NCBI RefSeq assembly: GCF_033845285.1
Contig: NZ_JAWXCX010000001.1
Coordinates: 1,379,495 to 1,443,494 of the forward strand
Direction of reading: 5' to 3'
DNA length: 64,000 bases
Origin: Marinococcus sp. PL1-022
Lineage (GTDB): Bacteria > Bacillota > Bacilli > Bacillales > Marinococcaceae
The position numbers were made by a program, and so were the translations under genes. Under the pieces are notes generated by a model. It saw only the letters and a program-made list of their open reading frames with translations, was not told where the DNA came from and did not search any database. This document shows positions 1-6,883 of this stretch, piece by piece (position 1 is the stretch's first letter; every line of letters begins with the position of its first letter).

Positions 1-118
1 AGAGAAACGTCGAAGGGTGAAGGTCAGCTGTAAAGCCCGTTCCAAATAAACCAAACCCAATTAATCCGCATACGAAAAAGAGCAGAACAAAATACAGTAT
101 ATGAACAGCAGTACGCAT
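1..118 (-). CDS. Membrane protein, N-terminal fragment
   Basis: The window edge cuts this gene, leaving about 39 N-terminal codons. The start ATG (complement of 116-118) has an AGGAGGGAAG ribosome binding site at 121-130. The visible peptide is one strongly hydrophobic segment with a Cys near residue 15, followed by a short polar stretch, so it is a membrane anchor or a signal peptide. The remainder lies outside the window, so no family can be assigned. Confidence 0.6.
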   Translation of the reverse strand, partial: MRTAVHILYFVLLFFVCGLIGFGLFGTGFTADLHPSTFL

Positions 119-280
119 AGCTTCCCTCCTGAATCCGACGTTAGTAATTATTTCCATTTTTAAACATAAGAATCAAGAATACAAGGCTTTTAATGATTAA
201 AATTATTATTGTTTTTTGACTGAAGGTGTATTAAGGTAAAACTATATTGTTATACAAGATAGCGGAGAAATACTTAGTTT

Positions 281-318
281 AACCCGTTCTGGCGGTAATA
301 TGCACGGCGGGTTTTTAA
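281..318 (+). terminator. Possible intrinsic terminator
   Basis: ACCCG at 282-286 can pair with CGGGT at 308-312, followed by a short T-run. The stem is short and the loop long, so this is a weak call. It lies just before the padR gene. Confidence 0.3.
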
Positions 319-355
319 TCAAATAACTAGCATGTATTGCAAGGCAGGTGACCAA

Positions 356-682
356 ATGAATGAGCGAAGCCAGCTGTTGAAGGGCATTTTGGAAGGGTGT
401 ATTTTAGCTGTTATTTCCCGGGAGACCGTCTATGGCTACGAGCTGGCGGTCAAGCTGCAGCAGCAGGGAATCGACGTTAAGGAAGGGTCCATTTATCCGC
501 TGCTTTTGCGGCTGCAGAAGGAAAAGCTGATTCACGGGGAAATGAAGGCTTCAGGCAGCGGACCGAACCGGAAATACTATACATTGACCCCGGCGGGAGA
601 AGCTTCACTCGAGGCGTTTCGTGAGAACTGGAAGGCTCTGAAGCAGCCCGTTGATCAATTACTGGACGAGGAGGAATCGTAG
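356..682 (+). CDS. PadR-family transcriptional regulator
   Basis: A small winged-helix regulator of 108 residues. The N-terminal half has the PadR signature: LLKGILEGCILAVI, then YGYELAVKL, then EGSIYPLLLRLQKEKLI, then the GPNRKYYTLTPAG wing. PadR proteins usually repress a neighbouring membrane or transport gene. An upstream ATG at 332 is in frame, but the ATG at 356 is preferred because GGCAGGTG lies at a suitable distance before it. The stop codon abuts the GTG start of the next gene without a spacer, so the two are translationally coupled. This PadR plus DUF1129-like pair is a common Bacillales arrangement. The ligand or signal is unknown. Confidence 0.9.
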   Translation: MNERSQLLKGILEGCILAVISRETVYGYELAVKLQQQGIDVKEGSIYPLLLRLQKEKLIHGEMKASGSGPNRKYYTLTPAGEASLEAFRENWKALKQPVDQLLDEEES

Positions 683-1354
683 GTGAGTACGTTGGTGGAG
701 GAAAACAACGAAAAGCGAAATCAATTAAATAAAGAAAACAAGAAGATATACGAAGATATGATGGTGTATATCCGCCTTTCATTTAATAAAAGTGACCAGG
801 AAACCGAAGAGGTGCTGATGGAGCTGTTGGATCATCTTCTCGTTTTGCAGGCAGAGGGGAGAAACAGTTCGGAGCTTTTTGGATCCGACCCCAGGCAGTA
901 TGCGAAGGATATTGTCGGCGAGCTGCCTCAGACAGTGCCCAGAAAAATGATGGCATTGTTTGTAATGGGTATTTGTTATTTTTTAAGTGTATATATGCTG
1001 TCTACTGGATTGATACAAACAATTCTTTCGTATGGTTTTCAGCAGTTGGAGCCAACGAAATCGTACAGCCTGGGCACGACTGCAATAATTATTATCCTTG
1101 GGAGCATCACAATATCGGTCGTGGGATACAGTGTATTTCGTTATATTAAGTGGTCTTGTTTCCGGGATATTTCGAAAATAAAGGAATTCCTGGTAACAGG
1201 TTTTCTATTCGGTATCGTTCCGGGAACAGTATTTTTTGCAATGTATTACTGGCTGCCTCCGCTGGGACCGACGTTAACCGTTCCGGTATATTGGCTGGGG
1301 ATAGCTGGAGCAGTGTTTCTACTGGTGGCTGAAATATTGCGGAGGAAAAATTAA
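683..1354 (+). CDS. DUF1129-like membrane protein, PadR partner
   Basis: A 223-residue protein. The N-terminal cytoplasmic part (about 1-85) resembles DUF1129: a charged helical segment with a conserved ELFG..P..YA pattern. About four hydrophobic segments follow from residue 95 to the end. It begins at the GTG directly after the padR stop, so it depends on padR translation. Pairs of this kind are usually autoregulated membrane-stress or envelope modules, but no biochemical role is known. A clear terminator follows, so padR and this gene form a two-gene operon. Confidence 0.8.
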   Translation: MSTLVEENNEKRNQLNKENKKIYEDMMVYIRLSFNKSDQETEEVLMELLDHLLVLQAEGRNSSELFGSDPRQYAKDIVGELPQTVPRKMMALFVMGICYFLSVYMLSTGLIQTILSYGFQQLEPTKSYSLGTTAIIIILGSITISVVGYSVFRYIKWSCFRDISKIKEFLVTGFLFGIVPGTVFFAMYYWLPPLGPTLTVPVYWLGIAGAVFLLVAEILRRKN

Positions 1355-1402
1355 GGAAGAAGGGTCAACCTTGAAGCAAGAGGGGGCCCTTCTTTTCTTT
1401 TG
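1354..1402 (+). terminator. Intrinsic terminator
   Basis: AAGAAGGGTC and GGCCCTTCTT form a stem (with G-U pairing) followed by TTTCTTTT. It ends the padR operon. Confidence 0.7.
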
Positions 1403-1437
1403 AATAAAGTAAAATTTTAGGAAAATAACTTCAAAAA

Positions 1438-1455
1438 TGTAATATATATGTTACA
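1438..1455. promoter_or_regulatory. Inverted repeat, candidate XRE operator
   Basis: TGTAA-N8-TTACA lies 24 bases before the start of the XRE gene. A repeat of the same geometry, TGCAA-N8-TTGCA, lies before the second XRE/membrane module at 25938-25955. That recurrence makes an autoregulatory operator plausible. Binding is an inference. Confidence 0.5.
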
Positions 1456-1478
1456 ATTTAGCGGTAGGAGGCGGCAAT

Positions 1479-1703
1479 ATGGAGAATCAGGTCAAAACTG
1501 TACGCAGGCAGGCGGGGTGGACGCAGCAACAGCTGTCTGATGCTACAGGGATAACGCGCCAAACGGTTATCCTCATCGAAAAAGGAACATACAACCCCTC
1601 TTTACATTTATGTCTGGAAATATGCTATGCCCTGGACCGGACCCTTGATGATTTATTTTGGATCGAAAAGGAGCGACGTACTGATGAAAAAAATTACAGA
1701 TGA
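1479..1703 (+). CDS. Small XRE-family regulator (HTH_3)
   Basis: A 74-residue protein consisting almost entirely of one lambda-repressor-type helix-turn-helix: WTQQQLSDATGITRQTVILIEKGTYNPSL, then a tail ending in LDDLFW. Short regulators ending in L(D)DLFW usually sit beside a small membrane protein in Bacillaceae, as here. The ribosome binding site is GTAGGAGG at about 1464-1471. The 3' end overlaps the start of the following membrane gene by 20 bases. A near-palindrome just upstream suggests autoregulation. Confidence 0.88.
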   Translation: MENQVKTVRRQAGWTQQQLSDATGITRQTVILIEKGTYNPSLHLCLEICYALDRTLDDLFWIEKERRTDEKNYR

Positions 1704-2103
1704 ACGACTTCAGTGGAAAAACCTTCAGCACATTCGTATTGCTTTTATCGTTCAAACCCTTGGTATACTGAGCATTTTGGGGTATGAACTGGTTATATCT
1801 GGTATGAATCAAATGATGGAAAACCCTTTATGGCTTGTGTTTACCGTAACAATTGCGGTAATGGCTTTTTTGCATTTGGGAATCAGCGTGGATCATGAGC
1901 GAGTCAAAGCCTCACCAAAAACGCGGCGTAACGGAGCACTGGGCGTTTTGATCTTTTTCTCCATTCTAATAGCTGTATTTACGTCCCTCCAAAATGGCTC
2001 TACCACCATTAGTGGGGTGCTCCTTGGAGTCGTGATTTTTGTATGCGGGGGCCTGCCTCTTTGGTATATTTATTCACTAAGGAAGCGGCAGCAGGAGGAC
2101 TAA
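1684..2103 (+). CDS. Four-helix membrane protein, XRE partner
   Basis: A 139-residue protein with about four hydrophobic segments (roughly 18-42, 48-68, 88-106, 112-132) and a charged C-terminus RKRQQED. The start at 1684 is chosen because GGAG lies nine bases upstream; this places the start inside the end of the XRE gene and implies coupling. No catalytic motif is visible. It occupies the same genomic position relative to its XRE partner as the DUF6773-like protein at 26002, but in the opposite order. Function unknown; most likely a membrane sensor or target of the regulator. Confidence 0.75.
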   Translation: MKKITDERLQWKNLQHIRIAFIVQTLGILSILGYELVISGMNQMMENPLWLVFTVTIAVMAFLHLGISVDHERVKASPKTRRNGALGVLIFFSILIAVFTSLQNGSTTISGVLLGVVIFVCGGLPLWYIYSLRKRQQED

Positions 2104-2153
2104 AACTTTAGCGAAAAAGTACACGAAGAACTTGAAAGGTGAGGGAAGCGGTG

Positions 2154-2873
2154 ATGAGAGAATTTCTTTCGTTTAAGGCATTGGAGAATAAAATCTCGCG
2201 AAAACAACGGACGAAATATCTGCGTAAAACAATTAAAAGAATTCCAAAAACTAAAAAGTTGAATGCCTGCATCAAAGCTATTCAGGCTGTTTCGAGTTTT
2301 TTCATACTCATGATAATGTTATTGGTCCTTTATTATGAGCCTTTTGATTTTGGATGGATTGGATTAGTTGTTTTATTTCTAGTGAATATTGCAATCTGTA
2401 AAATTGGTTCAAACTTTGCGATAAAAAAAGTGATCGCAATGTATTATGGGTACCAAAGCCTTTCACTTTTATATGATAAAATTGTCATTAAAGAAATTCA
2501 GCGATGGGTGATGAATAATAGTGTTCCTACGAAGAGATTAACGAATATTTATCTCCCTCATGTTCAAACACTTTTGGAAGAACATAAAAAAGCTTCTTTA
2601 ATTGAACGGTTTAAATCCCAATGGGGAAAAATATTTTTACTGCCAAGTGCGCTTTTTTTTGTTTTTTCATTCATATACAAATTGCCGGGAGCAGAAAATG
2701 CCTCAAGTGGCGAAATATTGTACGCTTATATTTTAGTATTAATTATCGGTGTTATAATTTTAGTATTTACTGTTCCAGTGCCTGTTGCGTTACTTAGTTT
2801 TTATACACCAGACTTCGACCGACGCTTTTACGCCCGCCTGGAGCTGGCTTTAACCATAGCTGCATATCGATAG
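2154..2873 (+). CDS. Hypothetical membrane protein
   Basis: A 239-residue protein with a basic N-terminus rich in Lys and Arg (residues 1-40) and two pairs of hydrophobic segments, one around 50-90 and one around 165-230. The middle is charged. I do not recognise the family. GAGGGA lies seven bases before the ATG at 2154; GTG codons at 2139 and 2151 are alternatives. The gene is visibly richer in A and T than its neighbours and stands alone between a gene pair and a terminator, which fits an accessory gene. Confidence 0.7.
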   Translation: MREFLSFKALENKISRKQRTKYLRKTIKRIPKTKKLNACIKAIQAVSSFFILMIMLLVLYYEPFDFGWIGLVVLFLVNIAICKIGSNFAIKKVIAMYYGYQSLSLLYDKIVIKEIQRWVMNNSVPTKRLTNIYLPHVQTLLEEHKKASLIERFKSQWGKIFLLPSALFFVFSFIYKLPGAENASSGEILYAYILVLIIGVIILVFTVPVPVALLSFYTPDFDRRFYARLELALTIAAYR

Positions 2874-2907
2874 CCGAATAACTTAAAGCATATTGAAAAA
2901 ACTATAA

Positions 2908-2942
2908 TCAGCCCCTGCTTCTCAAAAGCAGGGGTTTTTTGA
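2908..2942 (+). terminator. Intrinsic terminator
   Basis: CCCCTGCTT and AAGCAGGGG form a perfect nine-pair stem with a short loop, followed by TTTTTT. It ends transcription of the preceding membrane gene. Confidence 0.88.
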
Positions 2943-3000
2943 TGGAAAGCACGGATATAATTAAAAGCCTAAGCATGAACGCCTTAGCTGTCAAAAAGTA

Positions 3001-3037
3001 AAAAAAGCCGTTCTCTCCTTTTAAAAGAGAACGGCTT
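3001..3037 (-). terminator. Intrinsic terminator for the CHRD gene
   Basis: AGCCGTTCTC pairs with GAGAACGGCT. The A-run on the plus strand supplies the U-tract for minus-strand transcription. It lies 25 bases past the stop of the CHRD gene. Confidence 0.85.
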
Positions 3038-3062
3038 CGAAATATTTTATCTGCTGGAATTT

Positions 3063-3686
3063 TTAAGCTTCACTTCTCCGGCGCATGAATAGTGCTGCTC
3101 CGCCAACTGCCAAGGCAGCAATACCTGCCCAGAGTCCGGTCATACCGCCAGTGTCACTGGTGCCGCCCATACCGGTTTGAGGCATTTCCTCCGGCATCAT
3201 GGCTGCCTCCTGTGCTTGTTCATCCAGCTGGCCGCGGATCTCGCCATCCGGGTATTCTTCGGTGTGGAGATTCGCATAAACATCACCTGCGACAAGTCCC
3301 ATGGAGAATTCCTCCCAGGTCATGTCGCCGACCAGGTCATCCTCGGTCAGCGTGCCGGTAGCAACCTCCCCGTCATAATCCATTGGTTCCTCGTTTTCGA
3401 ATAAAAACAACTCGACAGGACCGTCTTCGCCTTCAGCACCACTGTGCAGGTGTCCGGCAACGGCGTTATCCAGATCTTCAGCATGGACCGAATACATGAT
3501 GGACTCGCCGTCTTCGCTCACTTCAAAGTGTGCTTCTCCCATCGCGTCGCTGTCGACGTCCTTGGTTTCCGCCTCTGGCGTTAAGTCCACCATAAATTCA
3601 AGTCCCTCGTGGTCGGCTGAAGCGGTACCGGCAAAGCTGGTGACCGCAAATACGGATGCTAATGGTACAATAACGCGTTTTTTCAT
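3063..3686 (-). CDS. CHRD-domain surface protein with MPQTG sorting signal
   Basis: A secreted protein of 207 residues. Residues 1-24 are a signal peptide ending in GTASA. Residues about 30-155 are a CHRD domain, with the family pattern AGHLHSG and the closing VYANLHTEEYPDGEIRGQL. From residue 168 the C-terminus is a sortase signal: MPQTGMGG, a hydrophobic helix, then RRRSEA. Met replaces the usual Leu of LPxTG, as in the other substrates in this window. The second ATG (3686) is taken as start because the GGGGG ribosome binding site is too close to the first (3692). The role of CHRD domains is not established; the protein is very acidic. It is transcribed away from a sortase gene cluster and is probably anchored by that sortase. 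Confidence 0.88.
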   Translation of the reverse strand: MKKRVIVPLASVFAVTSFAGTASADHEGLEFMVDLTPEAETKDVDSDAMGEAHFEVSEDGESIMYSVHAEDLDNAVAGHLHSGAEGEDGPVELFLFENEEPMDYDGEVATGTLTEDDLVGDMTWEEFSMGLVAGDVYANLHTEEYPDGEIRGQLDEQAQEAAMMPEEMPQTGMGGTSDTGGMTGLWAGIAALAVGGAALFMRRRSEA

Positions 3687-4020
3687 TCTCATTTCCCCCT
3701 TTTGATAATGGAATGGAACAATCGCTGACGTACCAGTCGCGCCCCCTTTGATGAATGCAGACTAAAATTAAGCACCCAATTATATAGACTACGAGCGCTA
3801 AAAGAAAACGGATCACCAATTGATAGAATTTTTTAAAAATTATGTAAATAAGCATTTTCAATACTTGAAATAGTTCAGTGCGCGGGAGTATTAATAAGGA
3901 GAATTTGAAATTCTTGTGGAGAGAATTGTAAGAACCATTTAAAAGATATCGATTAATTGTGATCCAAAACGTTTTTCTTCTCGTTAGCCTGTATGAATAC
4001 AAAATGAGGAGGGTTTTTCC
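3687..4020. promoter_or_regulatory. Divergent intergenic region between two surface-protein genes
   Basis: These 334 AT-rich bases separate the divergent CHRD gene and the first helical-repeat gene, so both promoters must lie here. An AGGAGGG ribosome binding site precedes the plus-strand gene. I could not assign convincing -35/-10 pairs, and no open frame looks genuine. Confidence 0.5.
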
Positions 4021-5403
4021 ATGATTGGTAAAAAATTTATTTTAGGTGCAACAGCGGCTACCCTGATGGTGCCGACAACCGCAATGGCAGCAGACAATGG
4101 CTCCAGCGAGCAGATGCCGATGGCCGATATGCAGGAGATGAAGGACATGTCCGCCGGAGACGTCCGGGCGTCGTTTGACCAGCTGTTATCGGAGCACTTC
4201 GTGTTAGCCGTGCTGTCGATGCAGAAGCAGTATGACGATGCGCCGGATGCCGAGGAAGTTCAAATGAACCTGAACAAGAATGCCGATGACATGCAGATGG
4301 CGATTACATCGCTTTACGGTGAAGAAGCCGGCCAGCAGTTCGGCGATCTGTTCCGGGAGCATAACGAATACACCACGGATATTGTGGAAGCCACCAAAAA
4401 CGACAATGAAGCCGGGCTCGAAGACGCCGAAGCCGAAATTCAAACCTTTGCCGATGAGTTGAGCACGCTGCTCTCGGATGCGACCGGTGGGGAACTGCCG
4501 CAGGAAGCAGCCGAGGAAGCCCTGATCGCCCATGAAGGCGATGTGCAGAGTGCGTTTGATAACTACGTGGCCGAAGATTACCAGGCGGCCTATACGGATT
4601 ACCGGGAAGGTTACGCCCGCATGTTTGACATCGGCGAAACGGTCTCGGACGCGGTCGTAAAAGGCATGCCGGATCAGTTTGACCAGAACACGACCAATAC
4701 CGCCGCAGATGATCTTCGTTCGAACCTGAACATGCTGGCTGGCGAACATTTCAGCCTGGCCGTCCTGGAAATGCAGAAGGGCGTGAACCAGCAGGACGAT
4801 TATGACTTTGTCACCTGGGCCGAGGACGGTAACACGGAAGACTTCCGGGCGGCGATCACCTCCATCTACGGCGAGGAAGCCGGCGTGCAGTTCATGGATA
4901 TCTGGCAGGGCGAGCATATTGATGCCCAGAGCGATATCGTAGCTGCTACACTGGAAGAAGACGATGAAGCTCGTCAGGCCGCTGAAGATGAATTAAAAAT
5001 GTTCTCGGAAGACTTTGGTGCCTTCTTAGGCGGAGCGACGGAGGAAAACCTTCCGACGGAAGCTGCGCAGGATGCCGTATGGATGCATGAAAGCCAGGTA
5101 CTAGACACGTACGATAACTATATGAACGAAGACTATGAAGCCACCTACGATTCCTTCCGGGAAGGCTATGCCTTTATGTTTGGCATCGGCAAGAACCTCG
5201 GAGGCGCAATCTCCACGCAAATGCCGGAGCAGTTCGGAACGGACATGATGATGGAGGACGGCGAAATGATGCCGGCAGAAATGCCGCAAACCGGCATGGG
5301 CGGTACGGCGAATGGCAATAGTCCATGGGCCTGGGTATTCGCGTCTGTCGCGATGACGGCTCTTGCAGGAGCATTCATGTTCCGTAAAAACCTGGCCAAA
5401 TAA
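4021..5403 (+). CDS. Secreted two-repeat helical protein with MPQTG sorting signal
   Basis: A 460-residue acidic surface protein. Residues 1-23 are a signal peptide ending in TAMA. Two homologous units follow, about 47-220 and 231-405, each predicted all-helical. Each unit has DxRxxxxxLxxEH near its start, SxYGEEAGxQF in the middle and a His-containing helix (AHEGDV / MHESQV) towards its end. Conserved His are 59, 114 and 171 in unit 1 and 243, 299 and 356 in unit 2. From residue 421 there is MPQTGMGG, a hydrophobic helix and a short basic tail, a sortase substrate signal. The regularly placed His suggest metal or cofactor binding in a helical bundle; this is inference. Similar Bacillaceae proteins are, as I recall, sometimes labelled copper amine oxidase, but no oxidase domain is visible here. 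The sortase gene follows after 30 bases. Confidence 0.85.
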   Translation: MIGKKFILGATAATLMVPTTAMAADNGSSEQMPMADMQEMKDMSAGDVRASFDQLLSEHFVLAVLSMQKQYDDAPDAEEVQMNLNKNADDMQMAITSLYGEEAGQQFGDLFREHNEYTTDIVEATKNDNEAGLEDAEAEIQTFADELSTLLSDATGGELPQEAAEEALIAHEGDVQSAFDNYVAEDYQAAYTDYREGYARMFDIGETVSDAVVKGMPDQFDQNTTNTAADDLRSNLNMLAGEHFSLAVLEMQKGVNQQDDYDFVTWAEDGNTEDFRAAITSIYGEEAGVQFMDIWQGEHIDAQSDIVAATLEEDDEARQAAEDELKMFSEDFGAFLGGATEENLPTEAAQDAVWMHESQVLDTYDNYMNEDYEATYDSFREGYAFMFGIGKNLGGAISTQMPEQFGTDMMMEDGEMMPAEMPQTGMGGTANGNSPWAWVFASVAMTALAGAFMFRKNLAK

Positions 5404-5433
5404 TCCCACGTAAATAGAAAGGAGAGGGGAACG

Positions 5434-6441
5434 GTGACCAAACGACGAATCAAATTCCTGATACTTGCTGCGATGATGTTTGTGGCCATCGGCCTGGGGA
5501 TTCAATACGCGCAGCAGGCCCTGTTCTCCTCTCCGGCGGAAACCACGGTATTATCCGAGGGAGAGGGCGTGTCGGATCCGGAAGAAAACGAAGAACCGGG
5601 GGAAAGCTCGTCCTCGCAGAAGGTGGAAGAGTTTGTTCAGGTGACAGATAATACCGAAGCGAATGAAAAAACAGAAGAAGCAGAGGAAATGGAGCTGGCC
5701 GCTCCTTCGACGCTTTCGATTCCATCAATTGATGTGGAAGCCGACCTGGAAGGCGTGGGCGTACTGGATAACGGCCAGATGGGCGTACCGGATTCGGCGG
5801 AGGGCGTCGGCTGGTTTGAACCGGGCGTCACCCCGGGAGAACAAGGCAATGCAGTGATGGCCGGCCATGTGGACAGTAAAAGCGGCCCGGCCGTGTTTTT
5901 CGATCTGGAGGACATGAAAGCCGGAGACGATGTGAATGTCACGAATGAGGACGGCCAGGAGCTGACCTTTACGGTGACAAAAGTGGTGAGCTATCCACGG
6001 CAGGATGCACCGATTGAGAATATTTTTGGTGCCAGCGACGGCCGGCACCTGCAGCTGATTACGTGCACCGGCACCTTTAATCAGGAGCAGGGCACGCACG
6101 ATGAACGGCTGGTCGTTTATACCGAGCTCACCAAGGAGAGCGAAGAAGCCCTGATGAACGATGGCGACGAAGCATCGGATCCGCCGCCGTCCCCTGACAA
6201 TGTCTCTCTCCAGGGATCGCTTGTGAAATGGCATGCGGTGCGGGATGAGGACATTGCCGGTTACCGGGTATACCGCCAGGAAGAGGGCGGGGATGATTTC
6301 ACCCGGGTGGCGAGCGTGGATGCACATGAGCGCAAAAGCTACACGGAAACAGAGGAAGGAGCCTTCACGTACCATGTGACGGCTGTCGACACCGAAGGAG
6401 TGGAATCGAAGCCTTCGGAAGACGTATCCATGGAAGAGTAA
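5434..6441 (+). CDS. Class F-type sortase with C-terminal Fn3-like domain
   Basis: A membrane-anchored transpeptidase of 335 residues. A single transmembrane helix spans about 7-28, followed by an acidic linker to residue 85 and a sortase domain to about 230. The triad is visible: His145 in AGHVDS, Cys211 in LITCTG, Arg225 in DERLVV. The GHVDSKSGPAVFF and LITCTG segments are closest to class F sortases. Residues about 248-335 look like one fibronectin type III domain (VKWHAVRDEDIAGYRVYR, YHVTAVDTEG), which is unusual because sortases normally end near the catalytic Arg. The GTG start has a strong AAAGGAGAGG. It lies between two genes for MPxTG proteins, which are its likely substrates. Confidence 0.9.
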   Translation: MTKRRIKFLILAAMMFVAIGLGIQYAQQALFSSPAETTVLSEGEGVSDPEENEEPGESSSSQKVEEFVQVTDNTEANEKTEEAEEMELAAPSTLSIPSIDVEADLEGVGVLDNGQMGVPDSAEGVGWFEPGVTPGEQGNAVMAGHVDSKSGPAVFFDLEDMKAGDDVNVTNEDGQELTFTVTKVVSYPRQDAPIENIFGASDGRHLQLITCTGTFNQEQGTHDERLVVYTELTKESEEALMNDGDEASDPPPSPDNVSLQGSLVKWHAVRDEDIAGYRVYRQEEGGDDFTRVASVDAHERKSYTETEEGAFTYHVTAVDTEGVESKPSEDVSMEE

Positions 6442-6545
6442 AGACAGAGAAAGAACTATAGATCAACGACAGGACGATGAACGTATCAAACGGCATCGTC
6501 TTTGTTGTTCCATCATATGAGTATAGGCACGCACAGGGGGAGGCG

Positions 6546-6743
6546 ATGGCTATCAATGAAAGAAAATGGGGGATTAAAGTAAATAAACAGCCGCGACACA
6601 AAAAATACGCTGACGGCTCTGGAACGAACAGCGATAGCTTTTTACCTTCTGAGGAAAAACAAACCTGCTGTACGCCTCCTGCAGGTATGAAAGAACGAGT
6701 GCTTCAATACGTTTTTGGAGAAACAAGTCTTACGCAGGATTAA
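6546..6743 (+). CDS. Hypothetical small basic protein
   Basis: A possible 65-residue protein between the sortase and the second helical-repeat gene. GGGGGAGG lies three bases before the ATG, closer than ideal. The sequence is hydrophilic and Lys-rich with a CC pair near residue 39, and has no signal peptide or membrane segment. I recognise no family. It may be spurious. Confidence 0.3.
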   Translation: MAINERKWGIKVNKQPRHKKYADGSGTNSDSFLPSEEKQTCCTPPAGMKERVLQYVFGETSLTQD

Positions 6744-6883
6744 CTCTGCAAAGCCTCCGTTTATAACAAAAGTTTATATTTAGAATAATAATCAATAAAT
6801 TCAATAAATTGTAACAAATGATGATCCAATTGCTGATCGATTTCGTTATCTGGGTGTAACAAACCATGAAGGAGGATTATCAC

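Noticed and set aside
3598-4002. Open frame across the divergent intergenic region at 3.7-4.0 kb
   Set aside because: It runs into the CHRD gene in another frame and its product is low-complexity; no ribosome binding site.
4204-4917. Long open frame antisense to the first helical-repeat protein
   Set aside because: It has no ribosome binding site, an odd composition rich in His, Val and Arg, and mirrors the acidic high-GC gene on the other strand.
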